A stretch of DNA of 51,473 nt from CBDUQI01 sp965369325 (GCA_965369325.1 CBDUQI010000010.1:1-51473); one strand, 5' to 3'. Positions 1 through 9,557 are shown, counted from the first letter of the stretch. Notes: a model not told the origin generated them from the sequence alone. Translations and numbers: made by a program.

Positions 1-1409
1 AGACCAAACGGGGTGGGATCAACGTTGAAAGTCATTGCACCATTCGTGCCACCCTGGTTCAGCAACAGACGATTGTTGGTAAGTGCGTTACCGGTCCACT
101 CGGGACCGTAGGCTTCCATCACATCCATCTTCCCATCGTCATCAAAATCGGCGACTACGACATCGTAACTGGTTTCCTGCCCGACCGGCAGCGCCGGCAA
201 GTTGTTCAACACGGCGAAAATGCCGCTGCCGTTGTTCCAAAATAGTGTGTTATCGTCAAACCGGTTCACGACGTACAAGTCAAGATCCGAATCACCATCA
301 ATATCCACCAGTTCGGCATCGACCGCCGTCTTGGAGATCTCGGGGCCAGCCGGCATATTACTCGCAGTAATATTGACGAATCCAACACGCCCAGTGCCAT
401 CACCAGACAGACCGATGTTACGTAGCAGTTTGCTGGTTTCGTTGCCGAACGTATTCGTTAGGAAGAGATCCGGCAGGTCGGGCGCTTGACCTATATCGAT
501 GTTGCCCGCCGCAATGCCATGGGTGGCGTCGCTGGAGAGTAAATCAAATACATCGCCGTCGACGTTGCCGATGGCGAAACCTTCAGCCACGTTGCAACGA
601 CTAGCGCCACTAGGTGGCGAGTTCCAACAATTGATCAGGTACAAGTTTTCCGCCGTGTTGTAGCTGGCCACAACTGCATCAAAATCTCCGTCGGCATCGA
701 AGTCGGCAGTGTCCACACCGTCGAAGTAGATTAAGCCTACGGCGCCGATACCGTCGAAATTGGTAATTCCTGCGCCGGTTTCGATTTGCACTTTCGTGGG
801 CATTAGATCGGGACGGAACTCAAAGGTAGCATTGCCATTGTTCAACAACAGATAGACTCCCGAGATGTCCGTGCGCAACACATCCAGATCGCCATCATTA
901 TCCACGTCCACAAGATCGCCATCGTAGGTGCGCTGACCAGTAGGGGACTCCAACGCGTCGAACTCAGAGGAAGGGATCAAGGGGTTGTCGTTCGCATCAA
1001 CAAGCGGAAGTTCAAAGAATGCACCCGGAAGGCCGGTGGCGTTGCCATTAAGCAAAATACGGTCCAAGTATTCACTTGGATTCTCGTCATCGCTAACGAA
1101 GACAAAAATGTCCTGGTCGCCGTCGCCATCTAAGTCCCCGAAATCTACGTCCTTTATGTCGGGCGCATTGCTCCCGAAGTTCAGGTCCGGAGGGAGACTT
1201 GGCGCGACTACGCCTCCCGATTGAGGTACTTCGCTAAAAGTCTGCGCCCGCAGACCATCGGCGGTCAGCACCAGGAACGTCATGGTGAAAAGGCTTGCCG
1301 TGCTACACAACACCTTACTTAAACATGTAGCGGTTCTACGCGCTGCGTGGCTTCGCGGGGCAGACGGATCCGCACGCTTTCGTTCGGATGGGGAAATTGG
1401 TGAGTTCAT
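1..1409 (-). CDS. Secreted FG-GAP/VCBS propeller protein (C-terminus outside window)
   Basis: The frame is open from an ATG at 1409 to the window edge, giving about 469 codons with no stop. An AGAGGA Shine-Dalgarno sits 7-8 bases before this ATG, which decides the start. The N-terminus has a basic stretch (ERKR, then HAARRT) followed by a hydrophobic core around residues 30-55 ending ADGLRAQ, so a long signal peptide is likely; an internal ATG at 1283 lies inside that core and is a poorer start. The body carries calcium-loop repeats of the FG-GAP/VCBS kind, for example DFGDLDGDGDQDIFVF, VDVDNDGDLDVLRTD, ADFDADGDFDAVVAS and VDIDGDSDLDLYVVN, the sign of a beta-propeller. Inferred role: extracellular or surface protein, partner unknown. 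Whether it ends in the same C-terminal module as its neighbours cannot be seen here. Confidence 0.85.
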   Translation of the reverse strand, partial: MNSPISPSERKRADPSAPRSHAARRTATCLSKVLCSTASLFTMTFLVLTADGLRAQTFSEVPQSGGVVAPSLPPDLNFGSNAPDIKDVDFGDLDGDGDQDIFVFVSDDENPSEYLDRILLNGNATGLPGAFFELPLVDANDNPLIPSSEFDALESPTGQRTYDGDLVDVDNDGDLDVLRTDISGVYLLLNNGNATFEFRPDLMPTKVQIETGAGITNFDGIGAVGLIYFDGVDTADFDADGDFDAVVASYNTAENLYLINCWNSPPSGASRCNVAEGFAIGNVDGDVFDLLSSDATHGIAAGNIDIGQAPDLPDLFLTNTFGNETSKLLRNIGLSGDGTGRVGFVNITASNMPAGPEISKTAVDAELVDIDGDSDLDLYVVNRFDDNTLFWNNGSGIFAVLNNLPALPVGQETSYDVVVADFDDDGKMDVMEAYGPEWTGNALTNNRLLLNQGGTNGAMTFNVDPTPFG

Positions 1410-1813
1410 TGAGTTGTCCTCTGAGAGTGAATTGTATTTCGGTTCGTGACCAACCCATACCACTCAAAAAGGGGTGGGCAGAATGGGCCGATCGCAATTC
1501 ATCTTTGGCCTCCGTCTGAGGATGCTCATAGAACAAATTGACGGCAAGCGGATGAACACCTGAACTGCCATATGTGTGCCTCGAGGGGCGCTCGTTTGTG
1601 TTCGTGTTGACTTGTACTGAACCCAAATGTTGCGAGGAGTTCTCCGGCGTCACCTTTTGAATGAGAAGCCATATGGGTGGCAAGAACGCTGAAGCAGAGC
1701 AATGTCCATTTCTAGATGTTTGGACGTCCACTTAAATGACAGGTGCAGCGATTACCTGAAATTACTGATCCAACAATGGATGAGAAAACGAACGTCATAC
1801 AGGAGATTCAAAG
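1410..1813. other. 404-base stretch without a supported gene
   Basis: This lies between two divergent genes and should hold both promoters. A 131-codon minus-strand frame crosses it but has no ribosome site or family resemblance and overlaps the start of the propeller gene. I see no clear -10/-35 pair, repeat or RNA gene. Confidence 0.5.
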
Positions 1814-2104
1814 GTGGACAAGACAATGGGTCCGACAATCATCATGATCGTACTAACCGCACTGGGCGCCGCGATCGGCTCGGCAACACCGCTCCCAACG
1901 CCAACTGAGAGGCTATCGCGCCCCAACGTCGTGGTGATGGATGTGGAATCGGAGAAAACGGCCCCGCGTGTACCCGCTGTGCGCACGAGCGCCGGTACGC
2001 GTAACCTGCTCGACCTGTCGCAGAAGAAGCAGGCATCAATCGGTTTTGCGCAGCTGTTAGAAGCCTTGCTTGCTGCCCTACTGGGTATTGACAGCTCTGG
2101 CTAG
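1814..2104 (+). CDS. Small exported or membrane-anchored hypothetical protein
   Basis: A 96-residue frame begins at GTG 1814 behind AGGAGA at 1801-1806, a well-spaced ribosome site. Residues 6-24 (GPTIIMIVLTALGAAIGSA) form a hydrophobic segment that reads as a signal peptide or a single membrane span. The middle is polar and Pro/Thr/Arg-rich, and the tail (AQLLEALLAALLG) is a second Leu/Ala-rich hydrophobic helix. I do not recognise a family. It lies upstream of the DUF6502 gene, separated by 362 bases with a strong hairpin, so co-transcription is uncertain. The start and the paired hydrophobic ends support a real gene, but the short length leaves doubt. Confidence 0.5.
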   Translation: MDKTMGPTIIMIVLTALGAAIGSATPLPTPTERLSRPNVVVMDVESEKTAPRVPAVRTSAGTRNLLDLSQKKQASIGFAQLLEALLAALLGIDSSG

Positions 2105-2466
2105 CTAAGCCTCGCGCCTCCGAGCTACACGTGACAATCGGAGACTCCGGAAATCCATCGGTCAGAGACCAATGACCGGGTTGGCAGTGGCTCGCCAACC
2201 CGGTAAAGCTGTCGGGGCTTGCCGGCACGCCTAGCCCGGGGTGCGCCGAGGCGTGATGGGTGCTCGACCTGGTTCCGGCATTTATGGCACAAGAATATGG
2301 AAGGCACCGCATTTGTCCGTGGATCCGGCGAACGACATCGAGATTCCGTATATGGGCGATGAAGAACAGCTCGAATAGTGCAATTTCGCTGACGGCGGCG
2401 GATACTAAAACCTATCATTATCGAACGTGGTAATTCACAACCAATGTATGTGAGGAGCGCGGTTTA
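2105..2466. other. 362-base intergenic stretch before the DUF6502 gene
   Basis: It holds the 11-bp hairpin at 2175-2204 and, in its last 100 bases, an AT-richer stretch that probably carries the promoter of the gene at 2467. I could not pick a convincing -10/-35 pair. The minus-strand frames crossing it have no ribosome sites or recognisable domains. Confidence 0.45.
2175..2204. terminator. Perfect 11-bp inverted repeat, terminator-like, no U-tract
   Basis: ACCGGGTTGGC at 2175-2185 pairs perfectly with GCCAACCCGGT at 2194-2204 across an 8-base loop. It lies 70 bases after the small exported gene. Neither strand has a T-run after the stem, so it may be a Rho-dependent end, an mRNA-stabilising hairpin or an operator rather than a classical intrinsic terminator. 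Confidence 0.5.
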
Positions 2467-3348
2467 ATGAACAATGAAGACCACCGTAAACTGTCACGGA
2501 AATCCGTTGAACTGCGCAAGGCGCTGGACCGTATCCTGCCGATGTTCGTTCGCATCGTGCTTCGCTGCGGTGTCTCATGGCCGGAACTTCAAGTAAAGCT
2601 CATGCGGGCTTTTGTCGATGTTGCCACCCACGAGTACGGAATCAAGGGGCGCCCAACCAATATTGCCCGAACCGCAGCACTCACTGGAATCAGCCGACAG
2701 ACTGTTAAGAAGATCCGTGATACGAAGAACGGAAATCCCGCCGAGTATGGAACCCGAGATATTGGCTATCTGTCCGAGGTATTGGCGAGTTGGCACTACG
2801 AGTCACCCTATTGCGGCAACGGCAACGGGCCAATCGCGATTCCCTTCGACGCCAAGGTTGGCCCGTGTTTCAAAAAACTTGTGGCCATCCAGCGGCGCGA
2901 CATCCCCGCTACTACAGTATTTAAGGAGCTAGTAAAAGTGGGTGCCGTTACCGAAGACTACGAAATGATGCTCCGCGTACACACGCAAGATTACATGCCG
3001 CCAGGTTTAACCGTCGAGCAGATCAAACGTTTTGGCGAAGTCGTACGCGATTTTCTGTCAACCATTGGTCACAACATGCTAACGGACAAGCCGCCTACCC
3101 GGCGGCGCGAAACCCGTGTGACCCAGGAGATTCCGAAAGAGCACAAAGGAGCGGCAGAGATGTTTATCCGGGAGCGCAGCGACAAGTTGGTTCACGAAGT
3201 CAACGAGCACTTGATGAGGCTCAAAGCGGCAGCTGAAGCAAGAGAAACCCAGGAGTGCTTCCGTCTCGGACTGGGTGCTTACGAGATTCTGGAGAAGCTG
3301 CCCCCGACCGCCGACACTAGGGATCCATACGCACACCAAAGCCCTTAA
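2467..3348 (+). CDS. DUF6502 family protein with helix-turn-helix
   Basis: This 293-residue protein begins at ATG 2467 behind a GAGGAG ribosome site. The N-terminal half fits the DUF6502 family by eye: a helical stretch (LRKALDRILPMFVRIVLRCG), a conserved VDVA, then RTAALTGISRQTVKKIRD at about residues 70-87, which reads as a helix-turn-helix. The C-terminal half, about 200-280, is helical and charged. The family is widespread in proteobacteria with no assigned function; DNA binding is inferred from the HTH. The length is typical. It stands alone, about 280 bases from the next gene on the same strand. No enzymatic motif is visible. Confidence 0.8.
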   Translation: MNNEDHRKLSRKSVELRKALDRILPMFVRIVLRCGVSWPELQVKLMRAFVDVATHEYGIKGRPTNIARTAALTGISRQTVKKIRDTKNGNPAEYGTRDIGYLSEVLASWHYESPYCGNGNGPIAIPFDAKVGPCFKKLVAIQRRDIPATTVFKELVKVGAVTEDYEMMLRVHTQDYMPPGLTVEQIKRFGEVVRDFLSTIGHNMLTDKPPTRRRETRVTQEIPKEHKGAAEMFIRERSDKLVHEVNEHLMRLKAAAEARETQECFRLGLGAYEILEKLPPTADTRDPYAHQSP

Positions 3349-3631
3349 GTCAGGTTAACGGCGCGCCGGTAGCCGGGCCCCACTTGCTTCACCGGTAAAC
3401 TCGGACACAACGAAAACGGTAGCGGCCGTGGGGTGCGGCGGCCTGAAGAGGTCGCGAGAGGAGGAGCCCAACCCATAGGTTTGGGGCAAAAATCGCGAAT
3501 TGGCGTGAGAACAGAGCGCCGACAATGCTAGGATACGGCTCTATGATAATAGTTAAGACGCCCCATCAAGAGGACGTAAACACGGTTGTATTGAGTGACG
3601 CGCCGCGGCCCACACGGCGGCGAGCTGCCTA

Positions 3632-4387
3632 ATGGTAGCGGATTCAGACCAACAGGCGCCCGTCGAAGAGGCCTCACTTAGAGCGGATTTGGCTGCGGCT
3701 TTTAGGCTTGCGGCGCGGTTTGGCTGGCACGAATCTGTCGGCAATCACTTTAGTGCCGTGCTCGATCCAGCGAACGATGTCTTTCTGATGAATCCTCGCT
3801 GGCGCCATTTCGGGCTGATCAGCGCAAGCGAATTACTCCGGCTGGATGCAAACGACAGCGACATACCGCGACGCAACAATCCGCCCGACATTTCCGCCTG
3901 GTGCATTCACGGTGCGATTCATCGTCAAGTGCCAGACGCCCGAGTACTGCTGCACTGCCACCCGCCGTACACCACAGCGTTGGCGTGCCTGGCGGATCCG
4001 ACCATTTACCCGATCGACCAGAACACGGCGCGTTATTTTAGTCGGGTGGCGTACGACACCGAGTTTGCTGGCATGGCGGATCACCATGAAGAGGGTGAGC
4101 GTTTGGCCAAACTGCTTGGACGGCACCCGGTGCTCATGATGGGCAACCACGGCGTTACCGTGGCGGGCCCAACCGTTGCCGAAGCATTCGAGGAGTTGTA
4201 TTACCTTGAGCGCGCGTGCAAGACCCTGATGCTTGCCTATAGCAGCGGCCAGTCTCTCAAGCTCATCGCCGAACCTCTTGCCCAGCAGGTAGCTTTGAGC
4301 TGGGACGCCTTCCGCGGCATGAGCTTCGCACATTTTGACCAACTGAAGGAATTACTCGACCGTGACGATCGCAGCTACCGGCAGTAG
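3632..4387 (+). CDS. Class II aldolase/adducin family protein
   Basis: 251 residues, matching the class II aldolase/adducin fold (fuculose-1-phosphate aldolase, ribulose-5-phosphate epimerase and relatives). The metal-site motif HCHPPY at about residues 108-113 and the later His in GNHGVTVAG, near 171-179, are present, as is the family's C-terminal EAFEELYYLERACK helix. Such enzymes use a divalent metal to cleave or rearrange hydroxy-aldehyde or hydroxy-acid substrates, or to decarboxylate them. The BCCT transporter follows 43 bases downstream, so the pair may import and process one small zwitterionic or hydroxylated compound, but the substrate cannot be read from the sequence. The ribosome site before ATG 3632 is weak. 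Confidence 0.85.
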   Translation: MVADSDQQAPVEEASLRADLAAAFRLAARFGWHESVGNHFSAVLDPANDVFLMNPRWRHFGLISASELLRLDANDSDIPRRNNPPDISAWCIHGAIHRQVPDARVLLHCHPPYTTALACLADPTIYPIDQNTARYFSRVAYDTEFAGMADHHEEGERLAKLLGRHPVLMMGNHGVTVAGPTVAEAFEELYYLERACKTLMLAYSSGQSLKLIAEPLAQQVALSWDAFRGMSFAHFDQLKELLDRDDRSYRQ

Positions 4388-4430
4388 CCGCGTACTGTCC
4401 CCTGTCACCTCGCGCGAGTATTACTAATCT

Positions 4431-5996
4431 ATGGCCAACAAATCCTCTTATACACCCGAGTTAGACGGGCGCGTGTTTGCTGTCTCGTTACTGGTCGTGG
4501 TTGCCCTTAGCCTAGTCATGATTGTGCTGCCCGAACGCTCCGCCGAGTTGGCCCAGCAGGCAATGGGCATGATTACGCATCAACTCGGTTGGATGTTCTT
4601 GCTGACCGGCGTCTTGCCGTTGCTGTTCGCGGGTTGGTTAGCCTTCGGACGTTTTGGCCACGTTAAGTTCGGGCGCGCAGACGAGCCTCCCGAGTACTCA
4701 ACCACCAGTTGGGTCGCGATGATGTTCACCGCGAGCATGGGCGCAAGCCTGATCGCCTGGGGTTTTGCAGAACCTATCTTCTATCTTGAGACACCGCCGC
4801 TGAACATCGAACCTCACAGCGCCGAGTCGTTCGAATGGGCGCATATGTATCCGTTCTACCACTGGAGCCTGGTGCCGTGGGCGATGTACTGCCTGCCGTC
4901 CATTCCCATCGCTTACATGCTGTTTGTACGTCGCACGCCGAGCCTGAAGATCAGCGCCTCGTGCGAGCATGCGATGCCAAAACGGTTTGCCGACGTAGGC
5001 AATACAGTGCTCGATATTTTTGTGGTGCTTGGCATCGTGGGTGGCGTGGGGACGTCACTCGGCTTTGGCGTGCCGCTGGTGGCCTCGCTGTTGGTCGAAT
5101 TGCTGGGCGTGCCGGATAACCTACTTCTTCGGCTGTTTGTAATCGCTTTGTGGACAGCGATCTTCGGCACCAGCGCCTACCTTGGGCTGAAAAAAGGCAT
5201 TCGCGTTCTGGCCGACATCAACCTGGGTCTGATGTTCTTCGTCATGGCCTTCATTCTGATTGGTGGGCCTACGGTGTATATCCTGTCACTTAGCACGAAT
5301 ACGATTGGCTTGCTGGCTGATAATATTTTTCGCATGAGCTTCTGGACCGACCCCATTCAAAGAGGCGGCTTCCCTGAGGCATGGACCATATTCTACTGGG
5401 CTTGGTGGATGGCCTATGCCCCGATGATGGGGTTGTTTTTTGCGCGTATTTCACGCGGCCGCACGATACGTCAAGTGGTGGTCGGGGTGGTCGGTTTGGG
5501 CAGTCTGGGCACCTTTTTGTTTCTGAGTATTGCGGGTGCTTATGTATTGTACCTGGAAGGCAATGGGCTGCTGCCTGCCTCACAAATCATGAAGGACTCA
5601 GGCATGGCGACGCTCGCAGCGACCGTCATCGGGCAGTTGCCTTGGCCGACGTTCATGTTAACGGTCGTCACCGTGCTGGCGGTTATTTTCTATGCGACCA
5701 CGTTTGATTCCGCCGCCTATATTCTGGCGAGCATTTGTACCAAGAATCTACCAGCACGCGAAGAACCCAGTCGAATGAGTCGGGTCGCCTGGGCCATAGG
5801 TCTCGGATTGGTCGCTGTCGGGTTGATGGTCGCCGGCGGCATAGAAACAGTAAAAGCAATAACGGTCGTGTCTTCGCTGCCGGTTCTGCCTGTGTTGATG
5901 ATGATGTGTTACACGCTCTACCGATGGCTCAATGAGGACTTCCCGGAGCTAGGCAAGTCGCCTGTTTTCGTATGCGAAAAATACCAGGACAGGTAA
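4431..5996 (+). CDS. BCCT family (betaine/carnitine/choline) transporter
   Basis: 521 residues with about 12 hydrophobic segments, typical of BCCT secondary transporters. The family signature is clear near residues 315-340: AWTIFYWAWWMAYAPMMG followed by FFARISRGRTIRQ. An early GWMFLLTG segment and GFAEPIFYLETPP near residues 106-118 are also typical. Members import glycine betaine, carnitine, choline or related trimethylammonium compounds using Na+ or H+, or by exchange. The C-terminus is short, without the long cytoplasmic osmosensing tail of BetP-type members, so a catabolic uptake role fits better than osmotic regulation. It follows the class II aldolase gene on the same strand; a large hairpin lies directly after its stop. 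Confidence 0.93.
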   Translation: MANKSSYTPELDGRVFAVSLLVVVALSLVMIVLPERSAELAQQAMGMITHQLGWMFLLTGVLPLLFAGWLAFGRFGHVKFGRADEPPEYSTTSWVAMMFTASMGASLIAWGFAEPIFYLETPPLNIEPHSAESFEWAHMYPFYHWSLVPWAMYCLPSIPIAYMLFVRRTPSLKISASCEHAMPKRFADVGNTVLDIFVVLGIVGGVGTSLGFGVPLVASLLVELLGVPDNLLLRLFVIALWTAIFGTSAYLGLKKGIRVLADINLGLMFFVMAFILIGGPTVYILSLSTNTIGLLADNIFRMSFWTDPIQRGGFPEAWTIFYWAWWMAYAPMMGLFFARISRGRTIRQVVVGVVGLGSLGTFLFLSIAGAYVLYLEGNGLLPASQIMKDSGMATLAATVIGQLPWPTFMLTVVTVLAVIFYATTFDSAAYILASICTKNLPAREEPSRMSRVAWAIGLGLVAVGLMVAGGIETVKAITVVSSLPVLPVLMMMCYTLYRWLNEDFPELGKSPVFVCEKYQDR

Positions 5997-6000
5997 CCCG

Positions 6001-6047
6001 ACCGCATACTGAGTTGCGGCCGTTATGGCCGCCGCAACTAGTGCGGT
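6001..6047. terminator. Two-storey inverted repeat after the BCCT gene
   Basis: ACCGCA at 6001-6006 pairs with TGCGGT at 6042-6047, and inside it GTTGCGGC at 6013-6020 pairs with GCCGCAAC at 6031-6038. It begins four bases after the BCCT stop codon. There is no T-run, so it is terminator-like or a stabilising 3' hairpin. Confidence 0.5.
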
Positions 6048-6095
6048 AAGGTATGACGCGATAAGCTGCACACAATAATAAGGAAAGCTCGCAAG

Positions 6096-9000
6096 ATGCG
6101 CGAAACCATTAGGACTAACGGATTTCTGGCCTGCCAACTGATATGTACGGCAATGCTAATTGCCTCAGTCCACGCCGCCTCTGCTGCGGTAGGTGCTAGC
6201 ACCGATTCGCTGAACAGCGCCTACATTGAAAAGAACGTTGGACATGCCAGCGATTCGGTCGACTACATTGTGCGCGCTACTCGTTACGCCGCATTCATTC
6301 AACGGGACCGCCTCTCGTTCATCCCGTTAGGGCTATCGGCGGGGCAACCGCAAGACAGCGAGGCGGTAGAGCTTTATTTGTTGGGCGCCGCCCCAGAGGG
6401 AGACGCGCCGGCCGCTTCACCAGCAAAAGCCCGAAGTCACTACTATTTGGGGTCAACGCCCGACCGATGGATTCGCGATGTTCCCCACGTGAGCGATGTC
6501 CGGTATCGCCACATATACCCAGGCGTTGACGTGGTGTACCGCATCGAGCACGGAGATCTGCGCTACGATTTCGAACTCGAGCCTGGCGTGGATCCTTCAA
6601 GTATCCGCCTTGCATTTCGCAACGCACGGACGGTAGCGACCACACCGACGGGTGACCTACGCGTTTCGTACGCGAGTTTTCAGCAGGTTCACCGGGCGCC
6701 ACGCGTTTTTCAGCTCGACGGCGACAGCTCATCGCCAGTCGCTGGCGAGTTTGTTGTCGATGAGGACATGACCGCAGGATTCAGGGTTGGCAAACTTGAC
6801 CCTACCCGCCCCGCGACAATTGACCCTACACTGGTATTTACCTCGTTGCTCGGCGCCAGCGACGCCGACAGCGCCATGGCTGTCGCCGTTTCCGACACCG
6901 GGGAGGTGTGGACATCAGGCACCACCTTGTCAGGGCAACTCGCCACACGCCTGCAACGTGGTGGGGGCACGGATCAAGATGCCTTCCTCGCGCGTTACAC
7001 CGATGACGGCCAGCTCCTGGACATCGCGATTTTTGGCGGCTCCGGGGTCGAGACGCCTCTGACGATGGGTTTGGATAGCCAGGGGAATCCTCACGTGACT
7101 GGCACGACTAACTCTACCGACTTCCCGGTCGCCAACGCTGATCAATCCCAGTACGCGGGTGGTGAAGACGTTGATTTCGCGGAAGACGTGTTTCTAGTCA
7201 AGTACGCTGCGCACGACAGTACGTTCGTGTACGCAACCTATCTAGGTGGCACGGACCTTGGGATCGAGGTCTTAACCATAGAAACAGTGCGCGGCATGCA
7301 CATAGATTCGGCGGACAACGTCTATGTGGTTGGTGAAACCGGCGCACCCGACTTCCCGGCGACCGATGTTTTCGACAACCGCCCGTGCGTCGCCGATGAC
7401 CTCCAACCCACCCATTCCTCGTTTGTCGGCGATGCGTTTGTCGCAAAGTACAGTCCGAGTGGTGATCGGATGCTGGCATTTTGTTTCGGGTCAAACGACC
7501 GGGATGCTGCCCGAGCTGTTCATGCCGACGCAGCCGGCCACTTGTACATCAACGGACATACACGCTCCGACACGTTTCCGGTGACACCTGGCGCATTCCA
7601 AACTGAGCGGATTGGCAACCTAAGAGGGTATGACGCATTCGTCATCAAAATTGACCCCACCACGATGACATCCGTTTTCGGCACCTTCGTTGGCGGGAGC
7701 GATTCTGATTTCAGCCAAGCATCAGTACTGGCACCAGATGGGTCGCTCTACGTCGTCGGCGAAACAGAATCACAGGACTTCCCGACCACCGAGGGTGCAC
7801 TGCAAACAAGTTTCTCGGGCGAGCCGGGTATCATTTCAAATGTAAGTGATGGGTTCGTGTTTCGACTAAACCCCAGTGGCAGCAGCCTGGTCTTTTCAAC
7901 GTACCTGGGCGGTGTCGGCCCCGATGATATTGATGACATCGTCTTGAGTGAGTCTGGCGATATCTTCCTGGCCGGTAGCACGGCCTCAGCAGACTTCCCG
8001 GTGTTCGCGGCCGTGCAACCCGAAAAAGGGGCTGCGTTCTCCCGCGAGTTTATCTCTGAGGACAATCATGATACGCGTGCCATGGCAATGATCCGCCCAG
8101 CTTCTAACTTCATAGATCATGTTGTGATTGCTACCGATTCTCAGAACTGGGCGTTTATTGAAGATGACGAGACGGGTTGGCGCAAGGAAGCTCTCGGTAC
8201 CGAAGCCTATGACAGCCGGGATGTAACGGCGTATTACAACCGTTTTTTGTATGAGGTTACCGGCGTAGCTGTGGCTAATAACGGCGCCCCGAACCTGTAT
8301 TATGAAGCTGCCCCCGATGGAGGGTTTTTGCCGCCCGTCGCCCTCGGCGCGGCGGAGTCTAACGCAAGCTACGCCATCGCTTCGGGCGACATGGGACTGG
8401 TTGTGGGCAACTACGGACAAAACAACAAAGTCTACCGATCCACTTCGCCGAACGACTCGGTCACAGATCTGCCGGGTTTACCTGGGAGCACGACAAGCGT
8501 CGTCATTGTGGAGCTTAACAACGATGGCGTCGACGACATCGTCTTTGGCAATGACAACGAACCGAACCGTTTCCACATTGGCATAAACTACGGTCTCGCT
8601 TACGAAGATGCGGACCTGTCGCTGGACATTGATCCGACCTACGCCGTTAACGCGCAAGACCTTGACCGGAACGGTTACATCGACATCGTCGCGGGAAACT
8701 ATGGCGCGCCCGATAAGGTTTACCTCAACTATGGCGACGAGCAGTTCTCCGAGGGCCTGCCGCTTAGCGATGCGTCGGATCTCACTCGCCGGATTATGTT
8801 TTTTGGCATTAACTTCGACGATTTTATCGATATCGTTGCCGCCGGCGACTACGGATTAAAATACTACATTAACAACGGCGACGGGAGCTTCGAGCTGCTC
8901 GGTACCGAGCCCGATTTCGGTCCGGTCACGGCAGCCATATCCGACGACGACTACAATATCGCGGTCACATGTCCTGATTGTGTGTTCAATACGTATTCCT

Positions 9001-9557
9001 TCTTTGCGGGTCGGCCCATGCAGCCAGATGCCCGATTTTTCCTCACACCGTCAGACACGTTTGTGACCGTTCTATCGCCAGACGCCGCGCGAATCTCGTT
9101 CTCCACGTTCTTCGGTGGAACCGGTAGCGACACACTACACCGAGGGCTGGAGGTGCGCTCCGGTGGTGAGATTTTTCTAGCAGGCGGTACCGCCGGCCGC
9201 GACCTACTTGGCGTCAGCGGTGAGCCATCGAACGCGTTTAACGCGTTTCTGGTGCGGATTGATGTCGACGCTGACCGCGACGGCATCCTAGACCCGATCG
9301 ACAACTGCAGCAGCATCGACAACCCGCTGCAAGTGGACAGCGATGAGGACGGTTTCGGGAATCGTTGCGACGCAGATCTAAACAACGACTGTATTGTGAA
9401 TTTCACTGATCTCGCATTGCTAAAAGCTGTATTTTTCACTGCTGATCCAGACGGCGATTTCGACAACGATGGTCTAGTCAGCTTTAGTGATTTGCAACGA
9501 CTAAAAGAGAGCTTTTTTCGCCCGCCAGGTCCTGGCGGCGAGTTATCAGGTTGTTGA
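6096..9557 (+). CDS. Secreted SBBP propeller with inserted FG-GAP domain and dockerin-like C-terminus
   Basis: 1153 residues. Signal peptide at about 1-32 (ICTAMLIASVHAASA). Residues about 35-250 fit the N-terminal domain that precedes SBBP propellers (DUF7948-like: DVRYRHIYPGVDVVYRIEHG). SBBP repeats follow to about 650, each with a TYLGG-type strand, a DNVYVVGET-type strand and DFP. From about 660 to 980 an FG-GAP stretch interrupts (VELNNDGVDDIVFGN, DLDRNGYIDIVAGNYG), after which SBBP motifs resume (STFFGGTGSDT, GEIFLAGGT). The end has a TSP3-like calcium stretch (DRDGILDPIDNC), two dockerin EF-hand repeats and PPGPGGELSGC. Probably an extracellular calcium-dependent protein. It converges on the next gene, only 10 bases apart. 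Confidence 0.9.
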   Translation: MRETIRTNGFLACQLICTAMLIASVHAASAAVGASTDSLNSAYIEKNVGHASDSVDYIVRATRYAAFIQRDRLSFIPLGLSAGQPQDSEAVELYLLGAAPEGDAPAASPAKARSHYYLGSTPDRWIRDVPHVSDVRYRHIYPGVDVVYRIEHGDLRYDFELEPGVDPSSIRLAFRNARTVATTPTGDLRVSYASFQQVHRAPRVFQLDGDSSSPVAGEFVVDEDMTAGFRVGKLDPTRPATIDPTLVFTSLLGASDADSAMAVAVSDTGEVWTSGTTLSGQLATRLQRGGGTDQDAFLARYTDDGQLLDIAIFGGSGVETPLTMGLDSQGNPHVTGTTNSTDFPVANADQSQYAGGEDVDFAEDVFLVKYAAHDSTFVYATYLGGTDLGIEVLTIETVRGMHIDSADNVYVVGETGAPDFPATDVFDNRPCVADDLQPTHSSFVGDAFVAKYSPSGDRMLAFCFGSNDRDAARAVHADAAGHLYINGHTRSDTFPVTPGAFQTERIGNLRGYDAFVIKIDPTTMTSVFGTFVGGSDSDFSQASVLAPDGSLYVVGETESQDFPTTEGALQTSFSGEPGIISNVSDGFVFRLNPSGSSLVFSTYLGGVGPDDIDDIVLSESGDIFLAGSTASADFPVFAAVQPEKGAAFSREFISEDNHDTRAMAMIRPASNFIDHVVIATDSQNWAFIEDDETGWRKEALGTEAYDSRDVTAYYNRFLYEVTGVAVANNGAPNLYYEAAPDGGFLPPVALGAAESNASYAIASGDMGLVVGNYGQNNKVYRSTSPNDSVTDLPGLPGSTTSVVIVELNNDGVDDIVFGNDNEPNRFHIGINYGLAYEDADLSLDIDPTYAVNAQDLDRNGYIDIVAGNYGAPDKVYLNYGDEQFSEGLPLSDASDLTRRIMFFGINFDDFIDIVAAGDYGLKYYINNGDGSFELLGTEPDFGPVTAAISDDDYNIAVTCPDCVFNTYSFFAGRPMQPDARFFLTPSDTFVTVLSPDAARISFSTFFGGTGSDTLHRGLEVRSGGEIFLAGGTAGRDLLGVSGEPSNAFNAFLVRIDVDADRDGILDPIDNCSSIDNPLQVDSDEDGFGNRCDADLNNDCIVNFTDLALLKAVFFTADPDGDFDNDGLVSFSDLQRLKESFFRPPGPGGELSGC

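Noticed and set aside
1336..1731. 131-codon minus-strand frame
   Set aside because: It overlaps the start of the propeller gene in another frame, lacks a ribosome site and shows no domain.
9263..9557. Evidence for a cellulosome
   Set aside because: Dockerin-like repeats are present but no cohesin, scaffoldin, carbohydrate-binding module or glycoside hydrolase is visible in the window.
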